DNA of 64,000 nt from Straminergon stramineum (Eukaryota; Streptophyta; Bryopsida; Hypnales; Calliergonaceae), in NCBI GenBank assembly GCA_963920665.1, contig OY987271.1, positions 9,427,350-9,491,349 on the forward strand, in the 5' to 3' direction. Below the pieces are notes generated by a model, which was not told the origin of the DNA, did not search any database, and was given only the letters and a program-made list of their open reading frames with translations. Shown here piece after piece: positions 24,601-36,300 of the stretch. How positions within the stretch are numbered: position 1 is the stretch's first letter; each line of letters begins with the position of its first letter. The translations under genes were made by a program, and so were the position numbers.

Positions 24601-25567
24601 GACATTCGTTTTTGATTCAATTGGTCTTGTGGATGTTTTTGTTTCTATTTCAGTTTGTATTTAGGAGTAACCTCTCTATTAGGCTGAAGGAAGCTATAGA
24701 GAATCTACTTGCTTGCCACCACTTCTTTCTACATTGGGTGAAATTTATTAATTCAGAGAATGTCAAAGAAGTACCTTCGTCTGAACTTGGGTGAGAGGCT
24801 GCCCCAGACTCTGCCCAAGCTCTTCTGGGCATTCCCAAGCAAATTTCCCTGTAGTGTTAATTATCCTGCCCATGTTGCCCCTTGTCCATGAAAAATGACA
24901 TTTTGCCCCATAACTATTCATAGGCACATTTGATTGTAATTTTTTTTGTGGAGTGGCAAGGTACTCCTCGTCCCCACATCCAAAAAAAATTTCAAAAAAT
25001 ATAGTGAATTTTTTTGTTCGTAGTGAGTTGCCCAAAATCACTATGTTGCCAAAAAAACACAACTTGGTCCTTTAGGGGTTAAGTGGATCTCTTTAATGTC
25101 CATCAAACAAGACGGATGTAGTGTTAGATTTTGGAAACTTAATATCGTAAAAGAACACTGTTATAGCAACAAATAGTAGCATAAGTTCATAGAATTTTTG
25201 GCACCTAACAAAGTGTATTTGTTTCTTTTTGCACATAATTTTTCAATCTTTTTTGAAATTTGAGATCCTAAGAAGAAAATAACTTGGATTTGAATTATGA
25301 AATAAGTTTTGATATGTTCCAGTAAAATTTGAAGGTATTATGAACCAAAGTTCTTCAAAATTTATCAAATTATTAGTTTTATTACATATCACCAAATTGA
25401 GATTTTAACTTCATAGATGTTAATTCCTAGAGTTCACTCACTCAAAATTAAAAAATACTCACAAAATTGCCAACAAAAATACAATGGACAAAAAGAGTTG
25501 TAAGTAAATTCTTGTGCATTTTGAAGAACTTATAATTGTACAATTTCATTCTACATTTGTACTACAA

Positions 25568-26326
25568 GGTGATTGCAAGAAAAACTTGTCCTATTTTTTG
25601 TCTTCTTGCCCTAGGACAGATGGTTTTTTGTTCATAGCTTTCACGTCATTTGTTTGTTTGGTATGAAATTTGGAATGAAGTTACATGCCATAGTTGTAGA
25701 TATTGAGATTTTTTTTTCAAATTTTATAAAATGAGTTTAATATTTTTAAATTTCCCCCAATTGGATGTCTACTCTAGCCATTTTGGAGGATTTTAGTTTC
25801 ATTTTTGACCCAAAAATGAGAATTTAAAGCCACAAATTGGTCATGTTGGAGTTCTACTAACATTATAAGGACTAACAATGAGTTTTTATGAAAATAAAAA
25901 CATGTAGGTTGCACACATGGGGTCAAAGTGACCTTACTTTGTGTGAAGGCCACGAAGATGGAAAAAATTCTTATAAGAATTTTTTGGTGTAATACGTGTG
26001 CAATATCCCTCTAGCAAAATGATTTTTTTATGGAATTTTTTTGAATATTTTTTGAATTATAAAAAATGAAAAGGTCCACAGACCCCTATTTTGCTAGTTT
26101 CTGCTCTCAATGGCTTTTGTAGTACTCTATAGTGGTCTATAGTATTGCATAGTACTACGTAGTACAAAATCGATGGTACTGATCTGTAGGCACCTTGAAT
26201 TGTAGGTTTAGATCTACCAACGTGTTGATGACATACAATATTGATAATTTTGCATAGTATTGTTAGTCCTCCGGCTAGAAACTGCATTTTTTATTCTAAA
26301 ACGTGAAGAGTTTCTTCCAATCATCC
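25568..26326 (+). mobile_element. Second GGTGATTGCAAG-type inverted-end element, 759 bp
   Basis: Starts GGTGATTGCAAGAAAAACTT and ends AGAGTTTCTTCCAATCATCC, an imperfect inverted pair. The interior follows the 10598-11318 copy throughout (TTGGATGTCTACT, ACACATGGGGTCAAAGTGAC, TAGTACTCTATAGTGGTC). The flanks share TACAA immediately before and after, a possible short target duplication. Non-coding. Confidence 0.7.
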
Positions 26327-26564
26327 TACAATGACATATAAATAATTTAGGGCTTTAAGGTACTACATAAATGACTACATCTTACTTCTCATGTAGTGCT
26401 TTGAAGCACTACATGCTACTTCTCTTACGGTGACAAAAACAATCCAAAACTATTTTGGATTTAAAAGAGATTTAGGGTTACTCCTAAATCATAGAGTTTT
26501 CATTTTTCAATACTTGATCACAAAGCATTTCTCTTTATATAAATATGGGATTGTATATATAGCT

Positions 26565-27144
26565 TTGATCCCTAAAGGACAAAGGCCATTTTTTGCCGAA
26601 AACCACTCAAGAATACCACTTCTACTCTATTCATCCAATAAAACCAAAAAAATGAAGTTTTTTTAATCTAACCATAGCCTCTTAGACTTAACTCTTCTAA
26701 GATCATGTGGTGAAATTTTCATCAAATTTGCCCATGGAGATTGGAAGATATTAGCATTCAAAGTTGGACAAAAAGGTTTTTTTTCAAGAAGATACTTAGA
26801 TTGCCCAAAAATCAAGATTGTCCATAATTTCTCGTCACTAGTCCAAGTTGAATGAATCAAACCTTCATAGGTAGACAAAAATATAATATTTGAAGAAATT
26901 TTTTAAAAATTATTATGACTTTTTGTGATTTTTGTTTGTTTCCTGTTGACCTCCATTTTGACTTATAGTGCCATAACTTTTGCTCCCAGGCACCAATTGA
27001 AATAAAAATTATATATCCATGAAGCTCTTGCAAAACCGCATGTCCTCTAAAAGATTTATATACATTCACTATAAATTGAGACAATAAGAACCTACCCGGA
27101 CCCAAATTGTTCCATGAGGGGACAAATGGTCCTTTAGGGGTTAA
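26565..27144 (+). mobile_element. TTAA-bounded element, short form, 580 bp
   Basis: Left end TTGATCCCTAAAGG (two changes from TTAACCCCTAAAGG) and right end CCTTTAGGGGTTAA. The interior differs from the 0.95-kb copies: it has AAGAAGATACTTAGATTGCC, TGCCATAACTTTTGCTCCCA and a stretch ending ATGAGGGGACAAATGGTCC. The same blocks occur in the elements at about 29125-30049 and 38160-38798, so this is a second subfamily. It ends 42 bp before the next element. Confidence 0.6.
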
Positions 27145-27185
27145 AAAACAAATAGTGGAAGTGCATTTTGTAGGGTCAAGGTACA

Positions 27186-28137
27186 TTAACCCCTAAAGCA
27201 ACAAATGGTGTTTTTTGGCAACATAGCAATTTCGGACAGCTCACTACGGATGGAATTTTGATTTTTTTTCTTTGAAATTTTCACACAACATTTTTCCGAG
27301 GAGTAGCTTTAAGACCCAATAATTTTCATAACTTTTGAATACATGGTTAAAAAGTTATTGTATAATATGTTGTTTACATTGCTCGGCGGGCAGCCCGGGC
27401 AGCAAAAAAAACTTCTTGAAAAATCACTTTTTTAAAAAATAAAAATTTGAAATTGGTTTTCTACATTTTTATATACATGAAAAGCTTTGAATCATTCCAT
27501 TTGATTTGTGAGATGAAAGTTATGAAGAGTTTTAGTTGTGGGTAGTTTGTGGGTAGTAATGGAATCTCTACTCTAAAATAAACTTTGAAGACCTTTATTT
27601 CACTCAATTTTTAATATTTTTGGAAAAAAATAAAAACTTGAGGTGTAGATTGTTTATTACAAAAATTTCACCATTGGGATTTTCATTTTTCAATTCCATA
27701 AATAAATTATTAACACTTTAGTATTATGAATCATTCTCTACTACTATCTACTTACTATTTTTTTCCTATATGTTGTACAATTCCAAATGATCTAAAATTT
27801 TTCAAACATGTAGCCAACATGACTTGAAGAATGAATCCAAAGAGTTACAACCATTTTGGACATTTTTTCATAATGATTTGACCTTGTGGAGTGCATCTGC
27901 CCGGATTTTTGCAGGGCCAAAAAATGGCTTTTTGTCACTTCAAATGCTAATATCTTGCAATCCAAACGGTGGAAATTTCTGAAATTTTTTCCACATCTTC
28001 CTAAACGAGATTACTAAAAGATCCTACGGTTACATTTTTCCAAAAATTTATTTTTTCTAAAATTTGGTACTTGTATTGGAGATGACAGTTTTGGAGCGTT
28101 TTTAGTGAAAACATAGTCAAAAACCTTTAGGGGTTAA
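27186..28137 (+). mobile_element. TTAA-bounded element copy C, 952 bp
   Basis: Starts TTAACCCCTAAAGC and ends CCTTTAGGGGTTAA, with the interior colinear with copy A (17969-18906) and, reversed, copy D (47490-48443). It contains the CTCGGCGGGCAGCCCGGGCAG block and the right-end TTTGGTACTTGTATTGGAGA block. Outside the TTAA ends the flanks (GTACA / GAAGA) show no repeat. No coding capacity. Confidence 0.75.
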
Positions 28138-29124
28138 GAAGAAAAAGAAATCAAATCCTTTTTCTAGGGTTGGCATAATGAAAAGACAATTTGTTTCTCA
28201 AGACCTGACACCAAAGCTCATAAGATAATGGAAGAGTGTGGTATTTTGAATTTAGTGCACATCTAATGGCGCACTTTGCTACAAATTATCAATTGAAATG
28301 CATACAATTGGAAAGTTTCCACAATATCTAATGACCTCTTCTTCTTCATATTCATACATAGATTGAAGTAATTCTTTTTTCTAGTGAAGCAAATCTAGAT
28401 GTAAGACATTATAAACTCTCTAATGACACATTGCAATGTATACATACAATTTTTTTCTTTAAGTTTTTGTTGAATTCAAAGTCATAAAATGAAATTTTTA
28501 TATGGTAGAAGCACCAAAAATATTGCTTTTCCTCCCGTAGTAGATGGATGGGCCAAATGATGATTTTTTTTTTTGAAAAGTTGTTAGCCTCTTTGAGAAA
28601 AAAACTCACCTAAGTTGTTTCAAAATTTTTTTGTCACGCACATAGTATTCTATGAATTTTCAAAGTTGAAAGCATAGAGTGCCTACTCATGCCACTAGAC
28701 TTCCTTTGAATCGCCACCCTTGAAGAAAAAGTTGCTTCAATTCTCATTCACCTTGCCTCAAAAAATTCTTCAACTCCCATTGGTTGTCCTAAAGAGCTTA
28801 TGGTGGTTTGGGAAGAAATAGTGGCTCTTTTGCCACCCTTCTTTGTTCCTTTTAAAAGACTTACTAGGTGACAATAAATGAAAAGATGTTGAATTGGGAG
28901 TTCCTACCTTAAGGTGTAGGTTTGCATGGGGTAGGCTTTTACATTCCTCTAGTACTAAGTTATATACTTATTACCAAATCAATAGGCCAATCCAAATAGC
29001 TAAACATCAACTATGATTTTCAAAAATAAAACATGTATAATATGTTGATATGAAATAATATATTATTTGTATTATATACATAGTGATATATTGGTGTATA
29101 TTGTAGTATTTGGAGTCCAAAACT
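28138..29124. other. Gene-free region between two elements
   Basis: AT-rich sequence with short open frames only. The segment 28400-28600 yields a 66-codon minus frame rich in Lys and Phe that is not credible. Nothing else recognised. Confidence 0.5.
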
Positions 29125-30049
29125 TTTACCCCCTAGAGAACTAAAACCTTTTCTTTGTCAAAAAACACTAAAAACTGCCATTTCTAGTGCAAAGAGGAAG
29201 ACTTTTGAAAATTGATTTTTTTCTATATCTAACCATAGGATCCTATACTAGAATAGTCTAAGAATGTGTGGAAGAAATTTCAGAAGCCTAGCTACATATA
29301 TTGCAAGATATTTTCATTTCAAGTGATGAAAGCAAGGTTTTTCACACCTTGTGGGACTAGATTATTTGACTTTGAACCTTCTTAACTTAATTTTTATGCA
29401 CTATGGAATTTGAATATAAATTTTCTTATCATGGAAAATTGATTCAAGTATAGGAAAAAAATGAAAATAACAAACACTTAATTTTCATCTTTAAAATATT
29501 TATTAAGTAAATTGAGTAGTTCAAGATAGAAGGAAAAAGAAAATTGTTAATATCTTTAAGATGAAATTGAAACATACTAATTCTGATGGTGAGATTGTTC
29601 TAGCAAGCAAACTAAACTCTAGAGAATTTTATTTTTTTAAATTGTTAAAATTGAGTTCAAAAACAAATCAAATATATTATTTGTTCCAGAAGATTCTATG
29701 ATTGATTAGAAAAAAAGATGCTCCATAACTTTTTCATTACTAATCCAAATAGAATGAATCAAAGATTTCCATGCAGACAAAAATATGATTTATAAGAAAA
29801 AAAATTCAAAATTTTTATTTCAAATTTTTGTGGACTTCTTTGCTTCTGAGTAAGGTGAAAATTTTGCTTAGGATGGCATAAATTTTGCTCCCAAGCATTG
29901 ATTGAAATTAAGATTTTATACCTAGAAAACTAATATAATTTTCTATCTTAAGAAAAAATTTAAAAAAATCAAGATGAAATTTGAAACCATAGAGGCCTAT
30001 CTAAAATCTATTTTGTCTTTTATAGGCATTTTGGTCATGTAGGGGTTAA
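29125..30049 (+). mobile_element. TTAA-bounded element, 925 bp, degraded left end
   Basis: The right end ATGTAGGGGTTAA is clear. The left end TTTACCCCCTAGAG is a degraded match to TTAACCCCTAAAG. The interior carries AACTAAAACC and CACTAAAAACTGCCATTTCT near the left, which resembles family sequence reversed, and ATGGCATAAATTTTGCTCCC near the right, linking it to the 26565-27144 subfamily. Confidence 0.5.
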
Positions 30050-30058
30050 TATAACAAT

Positions 30059-30275
30059 CACTATAAGAAACCCATGTTCTAGGTGACGAGCTTTAATTTT
30101 TTGGAACAAAGTTTAGGTGGTGTCCAATGCAACAAACCCAGGTTTCTATGTCAACATTGATGTTATGTTGGCATTTTTTGTTACATGAAAACATAGGTTT
30201 GTTGCATTGGACATCATCTAAAATCCATTCTAAAAAATTAAAGCTTGTTACCTAAAATGCAAGTTTCTTATAGTG
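30059..30275. mobile_element. CACTA-type MITE, 217 bp, with AAT target duplication
   Basis: Begins CACTATAAGAAACCCATG and ends GCAAGTTTCTTATAGTG. The whole length is an inverted repeat: AGCTTTAATTTTTTGGAACA pairs with TTCTAAAAAATTAAAGCTT, and GTCCAATGCAACAAACC pairs with GGTTTGTTGCATTGGAC. The flanking triplets are AAT on both sides, a perfect 3-bp target duplication. Its ends match those of the 11.8-kb element at 1208-13018, a plausible source of transposase in trans. Non-coding. Confidence 0.88.
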
Positions 30276-30915
30276 AATTCTTGTACTATTTGATACAATG
30301 CAAGATTTCTAGCATCCATCAAGTTTGCAAGAAATCCTAGATGTGGACATGTTTTACATTATCCAAAACTATGCTTAAAGTAGCCACTTTGGACTCCTTT
30401 TGGATTTGATGGATTAACTTTGTTACTTCAAGATAAGCTTTAGAAAACTATAATATCTAGGGATCCCAAAAAATTTAGAAGGTCCATGACATTACATGTC
30501 AATAAGATGCTCAATCACAAACGAAATCTCATCATGATGCTATATACATTCAAAAGGTGCAAAATGATTGAATTCAAGGACTATTTTGTATTGAAAGCAA
30601 TCTTATCTTTTTCTACTATTTGAGAGAATGTAAAAATGGCTATCACTTGTAATGTGGTGAAGCATTGTGTTTCTACATTTATCCATCTCAAGGACAAGAA
30701 AACACTTTTCAGATGTTTTCATGTTCTTCTATTTCAAATTGGATAGTTGTCTATATTTTAGACAAAGAAAAAAAAATACTTTTATCTGACAAGAAAAAGA
30801 GATATATTTTAAAATGGTACGATTAAAAAAAAGGGACTGATTGTAAGGCGGAAGAAAGGAGATTCAGCCGGCATTGAAAAATTCAAAAGATAGTAGTCAA
30901 TTTCCACTCGGGAGC

Positions 30916-30988
30916 TTCCGTTGCCGGGACTCGAACCCGGGTCGCTCGGGTGAGAGCCGAGTATCCTAACCATCTAGACTACAACGGA
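30916..30988 (-). tRNA. tRNA-Glu (anticodon CTC)
   Basis: Read on the minus strand, the 73-nt gene starts TCCGTTGTAGTCTAGATGG. It has a 7-bp acceptor stem (TCCGTTG with CAACGGA) and discriminator A. The anticodon stem-loop is CTCGG-CTCTCAC-CCGAG, giving anticodon CTC, and the T arm is CCGGGTTCGAGTCCCGG. The internal A box and B box (GGTTCGAGTCC) are intact. A TTTT stop signal for RNA polymerase III follows on the minus strand around 30885-30888. No intron and no encoded CCA, as usual for nuclear plant tRNA genes. Confidence 0.95.
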
Positions 30989-31985
30989 GCGTGATTGGCC
31001 GCTACCCCTCACGTCCCATGGAAGGACGTGGAGAGGCCAGCGCCCAGTCAGCCACCAGATGCTAGAAGAGATGATTGGAACAAATTTAAAAAAACTGACT
31101 TCCTTTGCTCTTAAAATCGAGAAGGTCAATCCCCCAAAGTGGTGTTTTGCCGTCGGGCTTTTCAATCAGCAGGCGTGACAGAATAGCCCCACGATACAGG
31201 GTATCAGTTTACGAACCATACTTTCATGCGAAATCTACACTTTCCTACGGCGAAATCTGTGGGACTTTTACTTCCGAACGCAGTCTCCACGCACACATGT
31301 GCTTCTAGAAACCCTAAACCTCCACATGACACGGCCAGAAATCTCTAACAGGCAGTTTTAGAAGGAAATGACACATCCTGGTAAGAAAGTACAACATGAT
31401 CCATGCAAGCAAAAACCCAATCGCCCTGTGCGCAAACGTCAACCGCAAATACAGCGTAGACTTCCATACGTACTACACTACCAAAGTTCCAACCTAAGGC
31501 GCCATTCGGCTTCCTCCCGATTCCGGCTGTCCAGACAACCTCAGCAGACCAAAGTAGCCGCCATTGACACGTTCAGTGAAGCATCCGGACGGACAATACC
31601 TACAGTAGAGTGTTGCGCCGCTCTCTTCCAACACGAAGTAAAACCCAATGTCCAAGAATACGCACCGACGTACAGGTGCATCACAGCCTGACCCAGTGCG
31701 CGCGTAAGTAAAGACGCGTTTGTAACCAGAGTGGGCCCAAGATATCGACGACGACGGCGATGCCAGTAGTTGCTGTACCATCGCCGCAACAGCAACAGTT
31801 TAAAAGGAATTGAAGGGAGGCTATCACCAAACTCATTCAAACAGCCCTCGAGCCGACCGTTGTGTTGCCCTATAACCCGAAGCGGGGTTTCGAGAACTGT
31901 CGTTGGATCTCAGGGTAAATATGGTATTGTGAACTTTCACTACCATCCGGGATGTCTGGCCTTGAGGCCGGGGTCCCCTAGGAAT
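30989..31985. other. GC-richer island between the two tRNA genes
   Basis: About 1 kb, markedly more GC-rich than its surroundings and containing CG dinucleotides and a GTGGGCCCAA motif (31730-31740) of the kind seen in plant promoters. Overlapping open frames of about 100 codons occur on both strands (31368-31691 plus; 31494-31781 and 31541-31840 minus). None shows a recognisable domain and they contradict one another. It could be the promoter or first exon of an unrecognised gene, or a decayed gene. Confidence 0.4.
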
Positions 31986-32067
31986 GTCGCTTTGGCCGAG
32001 TGGTTAAGGCGTGTGCCTGCTAAGTACATGGGGTTTCCCCGCAAGAGTTCGAATCTCTTAGGCGACG
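31986..32067 (+). tRNA. tRNA-Ser (anticodon GCT)
   Basis: The 82-nt gene starts GTCGCTTTGGCCGAGTGG. The acceptor stem GTCGCTT pairs with AGGCGAC (one G-T pair), with discriminator G. The D arm contains TGGTTAAGGC. The anticodon loop CTGCTAA gives GCT. A long variable arm (GGGGTTTCCCC) marks a class II tRNA, and the T arm is AGAGTTCGAATCTCT. The B box GTTCGAATC is intact. TTTT stretches at 32099-32102 and 32108-32113 are likely polymerase III stops. It is transcribed away from the tRNA-Glu gene about 1 kb upstream. Confidence 0.95.
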
Positions 32068-32529
32068 GTTGAGTGATACCTGAACATGCGACTTCTGCTT
32101 TTGCCTGTTTTTTCCTTCAATACTTTGGTAAGGTTTTGTAGTTGAAAATATTGATTATTAAATTTTTTTTTAATTAATGCAAAGAACTTCACTTCGAAAG
32201 GGTGGATTTCTTCTTCTCTAGAAGACCATCAACTCTACTAAGGACCTTCATTGTGGACCATAGAAAATAACAATAATACATTTAGTAATTTAAATTAAGT
32301 GTGTGGCCGCTGACCGCTTTGGAGGATGCAAAATACATACATAATTGTTGTGGGCCATATTTAATTTTCCTGTCTATGATTAGTGTTGCCGAAGAAACTC
32401 TTCATTCAAGTTCGTTGACGACTTCTCCTCGCTTGTCGCTTGTTTCAAGACCAGTGCAGAAAAAAAGGCCCAGGGAACAAGCCGAAGGAGACGGCAGGGA
32501 AATTCAGAGAAACTTAATTCTGTAGGCCC

Positions 32530-32930
32530 CTTCTTGTCACGATCCTCCAAAACAAAGACGACTTGCGATGACTCAAAACAACAGAATGGTCTTAACTTAC
32601 TGTTGTTTCTTGTGAAATGAGAAGGAAAATCCAAAGAAATTTAGATAAGCACGCTCTTGTCATGATCCTCGAAAACAAGCTAGAGCCAGTGTCTGATGGG
32701 ACTTGTCGTTATCCAAAACAACGGAATGGTCTTCTTCGGGTGGTGATTATTGTGAAAAGAGAAGGAGAATCCAAAGAACCCTCTTGAGTCTTGACATGAT
32801 CATCCAAAACAAGACCAAGTGTATATACTTACTGTGTATATATGACATGTCATATCCAAAACCACAGGACGATATCGATCAAGTCCGACGGTGGTTATTG
32901 TATAAGAACAACCCGTTTGTCTTTATCCTC
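32530..32930. repeat. Three degenerate tandem copies, about 130-bp period
   Basis: Unit starts are recognisable at about 32530 (CTTCTTGTCACGATCCTCCA), 32654 (CTCTTGTCATGATCCTCGAA) and 32789 (TCTTGACATGATCATCCAAA). Each is followed by a CAAAACAACAGAATGGTCTT-like block, a TGTGAAAAGAGAAGGA-like block and AATCCAAAGAA. The third copy has diverged most. It interrupts otherwise unique sequence in the GC-richer island and has no consistent open frame. Confidence 0.7.
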
Positions 32931-33359
32931 AGACAAAATTGATTCAACTGAAGACCCCAGACTCTCAGTATAGTTACTGTCTATTTCTGGCATAATCCCA
33001 AACAATTAATTCCCGTAAATCACGGCACCTACAATTTCGCTACTCATCTCATATAACAGCTACAGGGATTACTGTTAAATTTTACCACCGCTTGTACATA
33101 GAGCCAAGTGAGAATGGACCTTTATTAAGTGACATGATTGAATGAACCTGAGGATGTTATTATTGTGGACTGGGTACTGACCTTACGGTTCATGTCGATC
33201 ATATATTCTTCCAGAATTCAGTGTCCTTGCCTTTGGTTGACTCTGGAGTTGCCAATTTTTCAACTTCAAGTTATATGGAGTAACCTCCCCAAATCTCAGG
33301 TACAAATTAATAAGGAACCTGAATCTCATAGGATCCAAAGCTCGTTGCTTTCATGGTAA

Positions 33360-36300
33360 AGAGACCATTTCAAATCAACAATCTAAAGATTTGAAGTCCT
33401 ACAATGGGATTGTTAAACTGTCGGGGAGGTTCTTCATATGATGTCAAACTTTACTGTAACCTTTTGAAATTTCTTTTTTGAAGATAATGGACTGTACTAA
33501 AATTTCATGAATACAATTTGAATTTGAATCGGTGCTTGGGTGAAATGTTATGCCCTAGCGTAGAGTGCTCGAGTCTGGATAGCAAAAAAAACTGAAAAAA
33601 TAAAAACATTCTAACTTTCTCTCCTATTAGAGTAAATTTGTGTCTACATCTAATGTTTGATTCAATCCATGTGGATTATTGATGTGAAAGTTATGAAGAG
33701 TCTTATTTGGTGGGCAATTCAGACATGCATTCATCTTCCTCAAAAACAATAGATACAATTTGTTTTTGTCTTTTTGAACTCAATTTCACAATTTTCCAAA
33801 ATAAAAAGGTCCCTAGGATATACATTACTTACTACAACACCATTAGGACCAACATGTTCCACCCCAAATTAGACTAACTATTATCAACTTAATTTTTCCT
33901 TCCATCTTTTATCTACTTCTTAACAAGGTTTTGAAGAATGATAATCATTTATTCTTATATTTTTTTTCAAGATTTTGAACTCCATGCACAATCAAAAAAA
34001 ATTTAGTTAAGAAGATTCAATTTCAAATATTTAGTACAAGAAAACTTTTATTTTCACTTTGAATACCAATATCTTATATTCTACTTGGTTAAAGATACTG
34101 GAGTTTTTTCCACACATTATGATACAAGTATAATGCAAGATCCTACATTTAAATATGCAAAATAGCTATTTCCTATTGTAGTTTGTTACATTAGAAATAG
34201 TAATTTTTGAGTTATTTCTAGTGAAATATAGTCATGAACCTTTAGGAATTAGTAAATATGTAGGCACAATTTTTTTCTTAATTTAAAGAAAGCCACCTTC
34301 TTGTGGGTAAGGTTTTTGATCAAATTCCTTGGAGGGTGGAAGAAGTATCTAATTTTTATTTTTACATGTGGAAAAATAGACTGCATTTCTAAAAGTAATT
34401 GGTAGTAGAATTATATTTTTGTTACAAAGTATGAATTAGTTACAAATTTCTAAAGTGATATACTCTAAGGGGCGTTTTCAAACTACAAGATAATGTTTTG
34501 AACATTGAACTCCATTGTAATAAATGTAGTTGTTGCCAAAAAATTGGACAAAAATGAATGGACAACATGACTAATAATGTTTCTTTATATTCAAAGTAGT
34601 CCAAGTAATTTTATAATTTCAAATTCTCAAATTAATCAATATTTTCAAGGTCCAAGATTTACTTATTAAAAGATAAAATGATTTTTTTTCAATTTTAAAA
34701 AATCAACAATAAATAAGTTGCATTGCCTAAATACTAAATTTTAGATATGCATTCAGACTTTAATCATAATTACAAACAAAGTGCATTTGTTGTTTCAGAA
34801 AAATGTGCAACATGCCAAAAATGTAATCAAATGATGAAGAAGTAAATTTTAGAAAAAGCTACAATTTTTTCTCTCAAGAAGATATGTATATGGCCATTCT
34901 AAGTTCATTAAAAAATGTTGTGATTTGAATTTGAACAATAGTCAAAATCACAGAAATTGAAAAATTGGCAACTTGAGACAACAAACTCATTGAACTGTAG
35001 CTTGAAAACACCCTAAAGCCCTTAAGTGCCACTAGGTCATTGCAAAACAAATAAACCACTAGTTCATCCAACATGGTCATCTTATTGATTTAGAATGGCC
35101 ACAATGATTTTCTAATGTGGTTACAATGTCCAAAAAAACACCTTTTTTCATAGTATACACCCCCAAAATAAATGATACGGAGTATTATTATTGCCACTAA
35201 GACATTTCTAAGCCTTGCATTATTGCTAACTCCAAAAGTGCTATTGCCGCATTCCAAAAATGCCAATTGTGTTATTTATAAATAAGGTACACCTAGGTTT
35301 TTTCAAGGTCATATTAGAGTTGTAGTGGCGCAAATAGTCAAGTGGACACATACAATAAGATTTTGACAAAAAAATAATTCTATATGATCATTTGATTTCA
35401 AAGCAATCTAAAGTTGTAGTTGAATTTAAAGAAAGTTAATGCAATTATACGAATTTTATAGGAATAAATCTAAACAAAAAATGATCACTTAGCCTCCCAT
35501 GAACCTTTGTGCACATTCTGATCCATGAACAAAGTTTAGACAAAGGAAAAATTTCATTCATTGCTAGTATGTTGAAATCTAGGTTGAAATATTGTCATGC
35601 TTGCATCAATGGTGGGTTGCATATTCATAATGTCTATAGTAGTCCATCATGAGTTTGTGATTCATGATTTGTAACAATTTTCTACAACCTTGAAGTGTGG
35701 TAATCTTGATTTTAAAACACAAGTTTTTTAGCACATTGTTATTGCAAGTTGGATAATGTGAGAGTCAATATGTAGCTATTATATATTTTTGAATCATGGG
35801 AATGTCATCTTGATGGGTAGTAATCACATACTTATTTAAGTAATTATTTTAGAAATTTATAATATAAAGGCAATGAAACTCATGATCTTTACATCAAAAC
35901 ATCCAAATCTTTTGGAATTCAATTGTTGAACTCTCTTAGAATATGTTTGTAAGTTCCTTCAATTTGTTGAAGGTAATACTTTTCTATGTTTGAAGAAAAC
36001 AACTCCAACATTTTAGGTTTTTTTAATATTTTCTAAGAGTAAAAAACACAAAGACACTAAAGAATTAAATGACAATGAATGTACCTATGACATCCAAATA
36101 TTGTCAAAGAAACTAAGCTTATCAATAGCCTACATGCTTTGAGGCTATTTACATGTAACATTCATCTCTAGCTTATTTCACTTGAGCTAACTTTAATGAC
36201 TTGTCATATATAATCATGAAAAATAATAATGAGATTATTAAAACCTACTCAAGTTCTAAAAAAACAGAAAAAACCCTCCAAACTTGGTTCTAAAATTACT

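Larger units (their letters stand above)
23069..25082 (-). mobile_element. TTAA-bounded element copy B, enlarged, with internal insertion
   Basis: Opens GTTAACCCCTAAAG at 23069 with the family right-end sequence (TTTGACTATGTTTCACCAAA). It closes with family left-end sequence (GGCAACATAG-type block, reversed) and TTTAGGGGTTAA at 25082, so it lies in reverse orientation. At 2.0 kb it is twice the usual length. Much of the excess is the dispersed repeat and hairpin at 23938-24600. The two ends could instead belong to two broken copies. Confidence 0.5.

Noticed and set aside
13019..30058. LTR retrotransposon
   Set aside because: I looked for long direct repeats with TG...CA ends, primer-binding sites and gag-pol motifs and saw none. 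The repeats found are inverted-end or dispersed without coding.
31368..31840. Three overlapping frames of 95-107 codons between the tRNA genes
   Set aside because: They lie in conflicting frames and strands without motifs or splice context. Kept only as an island of unknown nature.
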